From the NCBI RefSeq assembly GCF_013401555.1, contig NZ_CP058552.1, forward strand, positions 4,216,001-4,280,000: a DNA stretch of 64,000 nucleotides, written 5' to 3'. Source of the stretch: Paenibacillus sp. E222 (lineage in GTDB: Bacteria > Bacillota > Bacilli > Paenibacillales > Paenibacillaceae). The notes beneath the pieces are model-generated. The model saw only the letters and a list, made by a program, of their open reading frames with translations. It did no database searches and was not told where the DNA came from. The position numbers and the translations under genes were made by a program. Of the stretch, positions 43,786 to 52,225 are shown one piece after another. How positions within the stretch are numbered: the first letter of the stretch is position 1; each line of letters opens with the position of its first letter.

Positions 43786-43844
43786 TCGCTTTAACTTTAA
43801 GCCGCCAATATGGAAAAACATGCAATCATTCAGGAGGAGCGGGG

Positions 43845-44828
43845 ATGGACTTTATCCGTGTACGAGAACTGCACAAATCGTTCGTATATTACCGGAAAGA
43901 AGCAGGACTCAAACATTCACTGAAAAACCTGTTTGCTCGCAAATCACTTGTGAAGGAAGCGGTTAAATCCGTTTCCTTTGATATCGGCCCCGGAGAGTGC
44001 GTTGGATTTCTGGGACCGAACGGAGCAGGTAAAACCACAACGCTCAAAATGTTGTCGGGCATTCTATATCCGACAAGCGGAGAAGCCGACGTACTGGGAT
44101 ATGTGCCTTGGGAGCGAAAGAACGAGTTCAAACGGCTGTTCTCCATTGTAATGGGTCAGAAAAATCAACTTTGGTGGGACCTTCCCGCCAGCGATTCGAT
44201 TTATTTGAACAAATGTATATATGACGTCGAGGATGATGTCTATCGTCGAATTCTTGCCGAACTGTCAGAGATGCTTGATGTGCAAGATCTGCTGGATGTA
44301 CAGGTTCGCAGACTGTCCTTGGGTGAACGTATGAAAATGGAGCTAATCGCTGCTCTGATCCACCGACCGAAGCTGCTGTATCTCGACGAGCCGACGATCG
44401 GCCTGGATTTCCCCTCTCAGAAGAGGGTGCGGGAATTTCTGAAATACTATAATGAGCAGTTTGGCGCCACGATCCTGCTAACGAGCCACTACATGAAGGA
44501 CGTGGAGGACCTGTGCAAGCGAACAATTATCATTAATGAAGGAACTCTTCTGTATGACGGAGATCTTCATAAGATTAACGATCTGTTTGGCGAGCACAAA
44601 ATTGTAAAGCTGCAGTTCTCGGAGCCGGTTGCCGAGCAGCGGCTGGCCAAATTCGGAAAAATAATCAGCGCAGACGACTACAGTGTTGTTCTGGAGCTGC
44701 CCAAGCACCGACTAAAAGAAGTGTCACGTGCTATGCTCGATTCGTTTCCGATTGTTGACTGGACGATTGAGGACGTGCCGATCGAGGAGAGTATCTCCAT
44801 GCTCTACCAAAAGGAATCCGTCGGATGA
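43845..44828 (+). CDS. ABC-2 exporter ATPase
   Basis: 327 residues. Walker A is GPNGAGKT (57-64), the signature is the variant LSLGERMKMEL, Walker B is LLYLDEPTIGLD and the H-loop LTSHYMKDVEDL. A 55-residue domain follows the ATPase core, as in drug/polysaccharide-type ABC-2 exporters. It pairs with the two permeases downstream; the first overlaps by 4 bases. A strong AGGAGGAG site re-initiates translation 59 bases after the radical SAM gene. Probably exports the cluster product. Confidence 0.92.
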   Translation: MDFIRVRELHKSFVYYRKEAGLKHSLKNLFARKSLVKEAVKSVSFDIGPGECVGFLGPNGAGKTTTLKMLSGILYPTSGEADVLGYVPWERKNEFKRLFSIVMGQKNQLWWDLPASDSIYLNKCIYDVEDDVYRRILAELSEMLDVQDLLDVQVRRLSLGERMKMELIAALIHRPKLLYLDEPTIGLDFPSQKRVREFLKYYNEQFGATILLTSHYMKDVEDLCKRTIIINEGTLLYDGDLHKINDLFGEHKIVKLQFSEPVAEQRLAKFGKIISADDYSVVLELPKHRLKEVSRAMLDSFPIVDWTIEDVPIEESISMLYQKESVG

Positions 44829-45634
44829 GTGGACGCAGATTGTATACGGCTGTATTTTCGATGGGTGTGCAGCAATCGATGGAATACCGATTTCACTTCT
44901 TTCTCGGTCTTCTCGGCTCCGCGTTTCCGATTCTTGTTCAGTATTTTATATGGACAGCGGTGTACCAGCACTCCGGGGAAACGGCATTATTCTCGTATTC
45001 ATATCATCAGATCATTTTGTATACGATCTTGGCGGGTTTGGTCTCCAAGCTGATCGCTACCCAGTTCGAGCACCAGATTGTCGATGATATCAAGAACGGC
45101 GGTCTCAATAAGTATTTGATCAAACCGGTCAGCTACTTCGGATATCGGCTGGTATCCTTTTTCGGACAGAAGGCGATCTATTACGGTGTTACAGCGGTGC
45201 TTCTTGTCGGGATTATCTGGATCTCATCTGCGGGTGGTGTGCTTGAGTTCCAGGTCATACGGCTGATCTTGTTCGTCGTTACGTTGTCGGGGGCGCTTTT
45301 GCTCAATTTCTTGATCTCCTACTGTATCTGTGCAAGTGCTTTTTATCTAAATGAAATCTCTTATTTTTTCGTTATTACGAGTCTGCTTGTGAATATTCTG
45401 AGCGGAGGTATGTTCCCATTAGAGATTTTCGGGGATTCGATCGTGGAGGCACTTCAGTACACGCCGTTTCCATATACCATTTATTTTCCAGTCAATGTGC
45501 TCAGCGGCAAAACGGAGGTGGCGGCGATGTATCAAGGATTGCTCATCCAGTTCGGCTGGATACTCCTGTTCTTCTGGCTATCCCGTCTAACGTGGCGCAT
45601 ATCCATGAAGAAATATTCAGCGGTTGGGGGGTAG
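44825..45634 (+). CDS. ABC-2 exporter permease 1 (ABC2_membrane_6/DUF990 type)
   Basis: 269 residues, six predicted membrane spans. The opening SMGVQQSMEYRFHFFLGLLG and the segment DIKNGGLNKYLIKPVSYFGYRL are hallmarks of the DUF990 permease group, which works as heterodimers. ATGA overlap with the ATPase gene. Partner of the next gene. Confidence 0.85.
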   Translation: MSGRRLYTAVFSMGVQQSMEYRFHFFLGLLGSAFPILVQYFIWTAVYQHSGETALFSYSYHQIILYTILAGLVSKLIATQFEHQIVDDIKNGGLNKYLIKPVSYFGYRLVSFFGQKAIYYGVTAVLLVGIIWISSAGGVLEFQVIRLILFVVTLSGALLLNFLISYCICASAFYLNEISYFFVITSLLVNILSGGMFPLEIFGDSIVEALQYTPFPYTIYFPVNVLSGKTEVAAMYQGLLIQFGWILLFFWLSRLTWRISMKKYSAVGG

Positions 45635-45646
45635 CGTAGATCCCAT

Positions 45647-46450
45647 ATGTTTAGAGCCATGAGAAAATACGCACATTTGTATGGCATGTTCATTAAAAAT
45701 TGTCTCATTGCCCAGATGGAGTTTCGAGGCAATTTCATGATGAGCCTGCTCGTGGAATCCGTCTACCTGCTCGCCAAACTGTTATATGTACTCGTTGTGT
45801 TCCGTACCGATCTTCACGTCGATGGCATACCACCGGAAGGGCTGCTTCTATTTATAGGCATGCACACCGTGGTGACAGGCATGTATGTCGGGCTGTTTTT
45901 TACCAATTTTACGAAAATTCCGGAATATATTAAGGACGGCTCGCTTGATCTAATGCTAACGAAGCCGGTTTCTCTTCAATTTATGGCTTCTTTGCGTTAT
46001 GTCGATCTGGCGCTGCCAATCCCCGATATTTTAGTTGGTTTCGTCATGATTGGCATTGGCTGGCATGCGATGGACATCCCCCTGACGTTTCTCCAGCTAG
46101 TCGGGTTTATGCTGCTGTTATTCGTCTCCGTTATCATCACATACTGTCTAATGATTATCCCTGCATTGCTGTCATTTCGGTTCGTTCAGACGGGCTCTGC
46201 ATCGGAGATCGCTCATTCCGCTTGGGACGCCAACAATTTTCCAATGGCGATATACCCAACTTGGGTCCGGCGGATCGGTACCTTTGTCATTCCGCTGTTC
46301 CTGATTACCAACTTCGGACCGCTGTTCCTGCTAGGACAGCTCAGCTGGCTCTATACAGGACTGGCGCTGGTCGCTTCGCTGATACTCTTCACAGTTATAC
46401 GATTGCTCTGGAAACAGGCTGTGAAGGGATATAGCAGTGCAAGCAGTTAA
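45647..46450 (+). CDS. ABC-2 exporter permease 2 (ABC2_membrane_6/DUF990 type)
   Basis: 267 residues, six predicted spans. It shows the same family pattern as permease 1 (QMEFRGNFMMSLLVESVYLLAKL; YIKDGSLDLMLTKPVSLQFMASLRY) but is clearly a distinct sequence, so the transporter is a heterodimer. It starts 12 bases after permease 1. Confidence 0.85.
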   Translation: MFRAMRKYAHLYGMFIKNCLIAQMEFRGNFMMSLLVESVYLLAKLLYVLVVFRTDLHVDGIPPEGLLLFIGMHTVVTGMYVGLFFTNFTKIPEYIKDGSLDLMLTKPVSLQFMASLRYVDLALPIPDILVGFVMIGIGWHAMDIPLTFLQLVGFMLLLFVSVIITYCLMIIPALLSFRFVQTGSASEIAHSAWDANNFPMAIYPTWVRRIGTFVIPLFLITNFGPLFLLGQLSWLYTGLALVASLILFTVIRLLWKQAVKGYSSASS

Positions 46451-46461
46451 GGGGGAGAAAA

Positions 46462-47505
46462 ATGAATGCTCTTCAGCTGCCCGTGTTAAATCCGCCGCTT
46501 AAAGGATTTCTGCGGTGGGCTTACACGCTTTCGATTACCAGTGCACATGAGGAAACGATTCCTTGGTATTACAGCAATTTCATTCAGTTGTCCTGCAAGA
46601 AAACCTTTCTGGAGGATGGCAGACAGTTTTATATCGATTTTTTTCGGGGCCAACCCAACGAACTGAATTTCAATAATCCATTTCTACTCACATGCTCTGT
46701 GAATTACACAATTCTGGAGCATTTGGCGCTGGACGCCTGGCCCCAATTTTTCACCGATCAGATTCGCAACGGCTATTATTGTGTCGTGTTTTTGGACGAA
46801 GCGAAGCTAACGCCAGCGGCGGCCTATCAGCAGGAACCGTTTCCGCATCATCTTTTTCTGTACGGTTTTGATTGGGACAATCGTTTTTTTGATGCTTCCA
46901 TGTTCGACCATACGGGAGTTTACCGCAATGTACAGATTCCGTTCAAGGAGTTCCTGGATGCTATCCATTCCATGAGACATCTGCTCAGAGAGGGACTCAC
47001 CGCGGATCATCACACTTATTTTTACAAATACGAGCCGCATTCTCCTTATCCTTTCGATAGAATCGTAGCGCTCGACCAACTGCATGATTACCTGAACGGA
47101 GAGACTCATCTGAATCGTATTAATTACAATCCTGATAACGAACAGGCTTTTGGAATTAACGTCTACGACTATTTGCAAATGTACTATGATGCGGTAGAGA
47201 GCAACGATCCTCGTCTCGGTGACCGTAACGATGTGAGGCATCTTCATGTGCTCTGGGAGCACAAAAAAATGATGAGTGAACGGATTGCCTACTTGATCGA
47301 GGAGGGGATGATCCCTTACGACGAAGAACTTGTGAACGGTTATCAGGATATAACCACAAGGGCAATGAAGCTAAGAGATCAATACATCCGTCATGAAATT
47401 CGTGAAGACAAGGCTGTGTTTGCGAGGATAAAACTCCGGTTGGAACAATTCCGCAAGGAAGAGCCGGTTCTGCTGCAAAGACTGATTTCATGGCTGGAAA
47501 AGTAA
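46462..47505 (+). CDS. Unrecognised cluster protein with papain/BtrH-like traits
   Basis: 347 residues, soluble, no signal peptide. The first 170 residues contain LTCSVNYTI (Cys78) and HHLFLYGFDWDNRFFDASMF (His129/His130, Asp137, Asp144). That His-then-Asp arrangement resembles the C39/BtrH N-terminal papain-like fold. BtrH moves an acyl group from an ACP onto an aminoglycoside, which would fit an operon that has an ACP and an ATP-grasp ligase. The C-terminal half is helical and charged, with no recognised motif. The match is by eye and weak. It begins 11 bases after permease 2 behind GGGGGAG, and is the last gene of the operon. Confidence 0.5.
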   Translation: MNALQLPVLNPPLKGFLRWAYTLSITSAHEETIPWYYSNFIQLSCKKTFLEDGRQFYIDFFRGQPNELNFNNPFLLTCSVNYTILEHLALDAWPQFFTDQIRNGYYCVVFLDEAKLTPAAAYQQEPFPHHLFLYGFDWDNRFFDASMFDHTGVYRNVQIPFKEFLDAIHSMRHLLREGLTADHHTYFYKYEPHSPYPFDRIVALDQLHDYLNGETHLNRINYNPDNEQAFGINVYDYLQMYYDAVESNDPRLGDRNDVRHLHVLWEHKKMMSERIAYLIEEGMIPYDEELVNGYQDITTRAMKLRDQYIRHEIREDKAVFARIKLRLEQFRKEEPVLLQRLISWLEK

Positions 47506-47548
47506 ATAAAGAAGGCCATTCCTCTGGGAGGAACAGCCTTCTTTATTT
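47504..47548. terminator. Bidirectional terminator closing the ACP cluster
   Basis: A perfect 13-bp stem (47504-47516 with 47536-47548) encloses an inner TTCCTC/GAGGAA hairpin and overlaps the cluster's last stop codon. It lies between convergent transcripts. Confidence 0.92.
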
Positions 47549-47592
47549 ATATTCATAGGTTATACGTTAGCCCTATTATAATTCTTTATCAC

Positions 47593-48555
47593 TTATTCAA
47601 ATTTGAAATCATCATCCGTCAGAGGTTCTACATTCAGAGTACGAATATACCCGTTGCCTTTTTTAGAGAAAAAGTCATGCTGTTTGGTATGTGTACTGAT
47701 TCCATTTAATACAATCGGGTTGACTTCCTCGTCTTCAAATAATGGCTCAAAACCGAGGTTCATCATCGCTTTGTTAGCGTTATAACGAAGGAATGCTTCG
47801 ACTTCTTCGGTCAAATGAATAGGGGTATATAATTCCTTCGTATATTTCAACTCATTTTGATGAAGAAGCTGTACTAGATCAACCAAACCTTGATACACAT
47901 CGTTCCGCTGCGTTTCATCAAAGCTTGCGTATATTTCCTGGGCCAGCACGCCCACATATACACCGTGAATACTTTCATCCCTTAGAATCAGATCAATGAT
48001 CTCACCACTGCATGTGAGTTTGCCTTGTCCAGCTAAATAGAGTGGATAGAAAAATCCGCTGTAAAACAAATAACTTTCCAAAAGAACGGAGGCCGCCATA
48101 GCCATATACAGATCTTTTGAAGTTTCAATATTCATGTAATACTGACGTATAATCGTCGCTTTGGTTTGCAGATATGGATTTTCTTCCACCCATTTAAATA
48201 CACTGTCAATTTCTTCGGTTGATGCCAACGTGGTAAAAATACTGCTGTATGATTTCGCATGAATTTGTTCCATCATCGCCATAAAACTAAGTACAGCTTT
48301 GCGTTGCAGTCCATCGACATGCTCCATAATCTGCGGCATACCTACACCGCCCTGGATTGTATCCAGAAGGGTTAAGCCTCCCAAAACTTTCATATAAGCG
48401 TCTTTTTCTACATCACTGAGCATGCCCCAGGTCATTTTATCATCGGATAAAGGAATCTCGTCATCGGTCCAAAATTGCATAATATTCTGATTCCAGAACA
48501 TCAGGGTGAAATCATCATCCGCCCGATTCCAGTTCACAGCTTGAATTGCCGGCAT
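47593..48555 (-). CDS. nrdF: Class Ib ribonucleotide reductase beta subunit NrdF
   Basis: 320 residues, ferritin-like radical-generating subunit. Metal ligands are seen in MMEQIHAKSYSSIF and ILRDESIHGVYVG, with the first Asp/Glu set in the WGMLSDVEKDAY region. The radical Tyr lies in the KSYSS segment. The C-terminal tail (LTDDDFKFE) should dock onto NrdE. Together with NrdE and NrdI it makes deoxynucleoside diphosphates under aerobic conditions, with a dimanganese cofactor in this class. It is the third gene of the nrdI-nrdE-nrdF operon, 43 bases after nrdE. Confidence 0.95.
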   Translation of the reverse strand: MPAIQAVNWNRADDDFTLMFWNQNIMQFWTDDEIPLSDDKMTWGMLSDVEKDAYMKVLGGLTLLDTIQGGVGMPQIMEHVDGLQRKAVLSFMAMMEQIHAKSYSSIFTTLASTEEIDSVFKWVEENPYLQTKATIIRQYYMNIETSKDLYMAMAASVLLESYLFYSGFFYPLYLAGQGKLTCSGEIIDLILRDESIHGVYVGVLAQEIYASFDETQRNDVYQGLVDLVQLLHQNELKYTKELYTPIHLTEEVEAFLRYNANKAMMNLGFEPLFEDEEVNPIVLNGISTHTKQHDFFSKKGNGYIRTLNVEPLTDDDFKFE

Positions 48556-48598
48556 GGTATATCAAACTCCAATCGTAATACCCTAAAGGGAAATTTGT

Positions 48599-50683
48599 TT
48601 ATATTGAACAAGCAATGCATTCTTCCATCGTCAGCTTGTTGGTTCTTGTGTAATACAAAGATTTCAACCCTTTATGAGCAGCATACAGATAGCAGCGAGC
48701 CAACTCTCGCGTGGTTACATCACTGTTTACATGCAGAATGGTTGAGATGCCTTGGTCCACATGCGGCTGAATCTCCGCAATCAAATCAATCACCTTGAAT
48801 TGATCCATTTGATACGCTGATTTGTAATAGAAGACGTTATCCTTTTGCAAATAGGGCATTGGATAATACGTGGTTGAATTGGCATAGGTCCGTGTCTCAA
48901 TCTGTTCTACGATCGGCATGACACTGGATGTTGCGTTTTGGATATAAGAGATGCTGGCCGTTGGAGCAATAGCCATGCGATAGGCATGGTAGAGACCATT
49001 TTTCATCACTTTAGACTTAAGCTGGTTCCAATCCTCGGGAGACGGAACAGCAATGCCGGTAAACAATTCTTGTACTTTCGATGTGGTGGGACGGTAATCC
49101 GTAGTCACATAACGATCAAAATATACGCCAGTCGCATAATCCGACTGCTCAAATCCATAGAACCGTTGACCCGTTTGAACTGCAAACTCCATACTTTTCT
49201 CCAGAGAATGATAATTCATGGTCATAAAGAAGGTACGTACAAAATCCTTGGCCTCCGAGCTTTCATAAGCAATCCTGTTTTTGGCTAAGTAACCGTGCAG
49301 GTTCATGGCTCCCAAGCCAACGGAATGCATCTCGGAATTGGCTTTAGCCACACCGGGAGCATTGGCAACATGCGTCATGTCGCTGACGGAGGTCAGTGCA
49401 ATCATGCCCTCATGCACGGATTCCTTGATCTTGCCACTCTCCATAACATTAACAATATTGAGGGAGGCCAGGTTGCAGCTGATATCTTTGCGGATAATAT
49501 CCGGTTGACCATAGTCTGTAATTTCAGAAGTCTCCTGGAGCTGGAAGATCTCTGTGCAGAGGTTGGACATTTTGACTTGTCCTACGTTTTTCAAGGCATG
49601 TGCTTGATTGGCATTGGTTTTATTAATGATGTAGGGATAGCCGGATTCAAGTTGAGTCATCGCTATTTTGGTCAGCATATCCCGTGCGCTGAGCGATTTT
49701 TTCTTCTTCACCCGGTCGTCAGCCAGCAAGGTATCATACATTACGTCCAGATCCATATCATCCAAATGTGTTCCATACGCCTTATAAACACTATAAGGTG
49801 CGAAGAGATACAGAGGCTCATTATCTTGAGCCAGCTTATAGAAACGATTAGGAACAATAAGTCCGATAGAGAGAGTTTTCAGCCGGATTTTCTCATCCGC
49901 ATTGATTTTTTTGCTATCCAGCAGTTCCATAACGTCCCAACCGAAAATATTATAGTATGCTGCACCAGAACCTTTACGTTGACCCATCTGATCGGCGTAG
50001 GAGAAGCCGTCTTCCATCAGCTTGAGAACAGGCGTGATGCCTTTAGCAGCACCTTCAACTCCTTTAATGACTTCACCACGAGCACGCAACTTCGACAGAT
50101 TGACAGCAACGCCACCACCGATTTTGGATAACTGCATACACGTGTTTAGGACATAGTTTATGGAGTTCAGTGAATCATCCATTTCAAGCAGGAAGCAAGA
50201 AACCAGTTCACCGCGCCGACTTTTTCCCGCATTCAGGAAAGTGGGGGTTGCCGGTTGAATACGCTGCTCCATCATCGAACGGGACAGCAAACAAGCCGTA
50301 TCAAAGTGTCCACGACCCAGATGAAGTGCAGCGGCGGCTACCCGATCTGCATATTGCTCAAGGTATGTTTTGCGGTCATATGTTCTCAACGCATAATCAG
50401 TATAGAATTTGGACGCTGCCATATAGGAAGGAAAGGTATACTGATAGCCACGCGTAATTTCAAATACGGTTCTAACTTCGTCAGCTGTATAGGAAGCATA
50501 GAAATCCTCGTAATAATCATGATCAATCATGAATTTGACCTGATCATCAATGTTGGCAAATGCCATACTTTTATCTTTAATTTCTTTCATAAACTCCTCT
50601 ACAGCCTCTTTATCCTTATGTAACTGGAAGAAGCCATCAGAGTTGCGTTTTAGCAGCATGTTATTTAATTCAATATGACGCAA
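48599..50683 (-). CDS. nrdE: Class Ib ribonucleotide reductase alpha subunit NrdE
   Basis: 694 residues, catalytic subunit. Active-site elements include PATPTFLNAGKSRRGELVSCFLLEM, SCNLASLNIVN with an active-site Cys, and PTASISYIQNATSSVMP; the tail ends in CIACSI, the redox pair reduced by NrdH or thioredoxin. It lacks the long N-terminal ATP-cone of class Ia, as expected for NrdE. It starts with TTG at 50683 behind AGGAGGTGAG and overlaps nrdI by 14 bases. Confidence 0.95.
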   Translation of the reverse strand: MRHIELNNMLLKRNSDGFFQLHKDKEAVEEFMKEIKDKSMAFANIDDQVKFMIDHDYYEDFYASYTADEVRTVFEITRGYQYTFPSYMAASKFYTDYALRTYDRKTYLEQYADRVAAAALHLGRGHFDTACLLSRSMMEQRIQPATPTFLNAGKSRRGELVSCFLLEMDDSLNSINYVLNTCMQLSKIGGGVAVNLSKLRARGEVIKGVEGAAKGITPVLKLMEDGFSYADQMGQRKGSGAAYYNIFGWDVMELLDSKKINADEKIRLKTLSIGLIVPNRFYKLAQDNEPLYLFAPYSVYKAYGTHLDDMDLDVMYDTLLADDRVKKKKSLSARDMLTKIAMTQLESGYPYIINKTNANQAHALKNVGQVKMSNLCTEIFQLQETSEITDYGQPDIIRKDISCNLASLNIVNVMESGKIKESVHEGMIALTSVSDMTHVANAPGVAKANSEMHSVGLGAMNLHGYLAKNRIAYESSEAKDFVRTFFMTMNYHSLEKSMEFAVQTGQRFYGFEQSDYATGVYFDRYVTTDYRPTTSKVQELFTGIAVPSPEDWNQLKSKVMKNGLYHAYRMAIAPTASISYIQNATSSVMPIVEQIETRTYANSTTYYPMPYLQKDNVFYYKSAYQMDQFKVIDLIAEIQPHVDQGISTILHVNSDVTTRELARCYLYAAHKGLKSLYYTRTNKLTMEECIACSI

Positions 50684-51035
50684 TGCGGCTCACCTCCTGT
50701 TTAAAATACTCCACGTCTTTCTTGGAACCTGATAATTCAAATTTACTAATAACCGGGACGTTATAAGATGCAGAGATCAAATCTGCACTTTTGGCAAAAC
50801 GCTCACCCCAGTTACGATTACCGCTGGCGGCCACGCCAATCAGGTATTCAGAGTTTTTTTGTAAAAAAGAAGACACCTTATCAGGTATCTGCCCAAAACC
50901 TGTTGTATATGTCACAAGTACGTACGGTTCATCAATCGTCATTTGATTTTGAATCTGTACTGCTGGCAGTTGAAGCTTGGAAATAAACCTCTTAACATTC
51001 CCGGTTATCGAATCATACACAATTAGCACGATCAT
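50670..51035 (-). CDS. nrdI: Flavodoxin-like ribonucleotide reductase maturase NrdI
   Basis: 121 residues with the NrdI flavodoxin pattern: VYDSITGNVKRFI (FMN phosphate loop), VTYTTGFGQIPDKV and GVAASGNRNWGERF. It supplies the oxidant that assembles the Mn2-tyrosyl radical in NrdF. I start at the ATG at 51035, which lies behind AAGGAGG; five extra codons precede it in the longer frame. First gene of the operon, with NrdR-like boxes just upstream. Confidence 0.94.
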   Translation of the reverse strand: MIVLIVYDSITGNVKRFISKLQLPAVQIQNQMTIDEPYVLVTYTTGFGQIPDKVSSFLQKNSEYLIGVAASGNRNWGERFAKSADLISASYNVPVISKFELSGSKKDVEYFKQEVSRIASY

Positions 51036-51071
51036 TATCCTCCTTGACAAATGAACGGTGATCAGAAATAA

Positions 51072-51118
51072 ACACTATATATAGATTATATTTTCAATTT
51101 TATATCAATATATAGAAT
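51072..51118 (-). promoter_or_regulatory. Tandem NrdR-type boxes upstream of nrdI
   Basis: ACACTATATATAGATT (51072-51087) and TATCAATATATAGAAT (51103-51118) share 11 of 16 positions and start 31 bases apart. That is three helical turns, the usual NrdR arrangement. The first is close to the published box ACACTATATATAGTGT. They lie 37-83 bases before nrdI. nrdR is not in the window. Confidence 0.65.
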
Positions 51119-51468
51119 TGTCAATTGCATATCGGTATCGATTTTGTGAAAAAACCTCATGAATGGGCTCTATTACTAGGCTTAAAAAATTTGTGGCTTA
51201 GTAGATATCCATATTCGAATGCACGATATTTGGTGCATGCGAGAATTATGATTGACAGCCGTCACAGGAGAGAAATCAACCTGAACATCATCGTTCATAC
51301 ATTGTCTACAATTCAGAGATAGATTATCAAAAGGCATGGCTCTATGGAGTCATGCCTTTTGAGTACGTTGAAGGTATGCTGATTACATCAAGTTCACTCA
51401 CTGGCTTGAGGCTTTATGAAGAGAAACTAAGAAAATGATCTAATATCGCAAAGATTTGGAGGTAAGAC
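51119..51468. other. Intergenic region between nrd operon and nos-cyd regulators
   Basis: 350 bases with one strong hairpin (51329-51360). A 65-codon frame (51125-51322, TTG start) ends just before it but has no ribosome binding site and no recognisable sequence, so I do not call it a gene. Confidence 0.5.
51329..51360. terminator. Orphan bidirectional terminator hairpin
   Basis: A 14-bp stem with one G-U pair (51329-51342 with 51347-51360), loop TATG and TTTT on both strands. No annotated gene ends at it from either side. Confidence 0.75.
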
Positions 51469-52197
51469 ATGAACGGGACCCTGCAGCAAAATAGAATATT
51501 GATTGTAGATGATGATAAACGGGTCCGTGGACTTCTTCGCATGTATTTGGAGAAAGAACAATTTATCGTTGAGGAGGCTTCGCTGGGCTGGCAAGCCTTA
51601 AGCAAGCTTCATCATGACTCGTATGCCATGATCATTCTGGATTGGATTCTCCCCGATATTAAGGGGATTGAAATATGCCAATATCTACGGACCAACTTAA
51701 GCATACCCGTCATGTTTCTGACAGCCAAGTCAGAAGAGGGGAATCGGCTTGAAGCTTTCAAAGCCGGGGCGGATGACTTTGTCATGAAACCGTTCAGTCC
51801 GAGGGAAGTTGTGCTGCGCATCAAAACCATGATGGCTCGTTATAACGGATTAATCAAACCTGCGTCAAAAGACCATTCAGCAAGCGAGGTGTTGATCTCC
51901 TCTATTTTAATCAATCCTACTTCCCGAAGAGTCACAGTAGAAGACGAGGAGATTCATATGACTCCCAAAGAATTTGATTTGCTTTATCATCTGGCGACAC
52001 ACGCGGAAATCGCATTCTCCAGGCAGGATTTGCTGAGAATTGTTTGGAAAGTGGAGCATGAGGAAGATCTGGATTATCGAACCGTAGATACCCATGTAAA
52101 ACGGTTGCGGGACAAACTCTCCGAACATGTGCCGAATCGGGAAGATCTGATTCAAACCCTGTGGGGGTTCGGTTATATTCTTCGTCTGCCTCACTGA
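51469..52197 (+). CDS. OmpR-family response regulator
   Basis: 242 residues. The receiver domain has VDDD, phospho-acceptor Asp in IILDWILPDIKG, Thr in FLTAKSEEG and Lys in VMKPFSPREV; the C-terminal winged helix has MTPKEFDLLYHL and DLDYRTVDTHVKRLRDKL. It resembles regulators of the ResD/PhoB group. No OmpR-type kinase is adjacent: the next gene is a NarX/LiaS-type kinase with its own NarL-type regulator. Start ATG behind GGAGG. Confidence 0.9.
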   Translation: MNGTLQQNRILIVDDDKRVRGLLRMYLEKEQFIVEEASLGWQALSKLHHDSYAMIILDWILPDIKGIEICQYLRTNLSIPVMFLTAKSEEGNRLEAFKAGADDFVMKPFSPREVVLRIKTMMARYNGLIKPASKDHSASEVLISSILINPTSRRVTVEDEEIHMTPKEFDLLYHLATHAEIAFSRQDLLRIVWKVEHEEDLDYRTVDTHVKRLRDKLSEHVPNREDLIQTLWGFGYILRLPH

Positions 52198-52225
52198 TGC
52201 TTATCTTGAAGTTCAGGAGGGGAAC

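Noticed and set aside
49295..50131. 278-codon open frame antisense to nrdE
   Set aside because: nrdE is unmistakable on the other strand; codon-bias shadow.
51125..51322. 65-codon frame before an orphan terminator
   Set aside because: TTG start without ribosome binding site and no recognisable motif; kept only as a finding about possible transcription.
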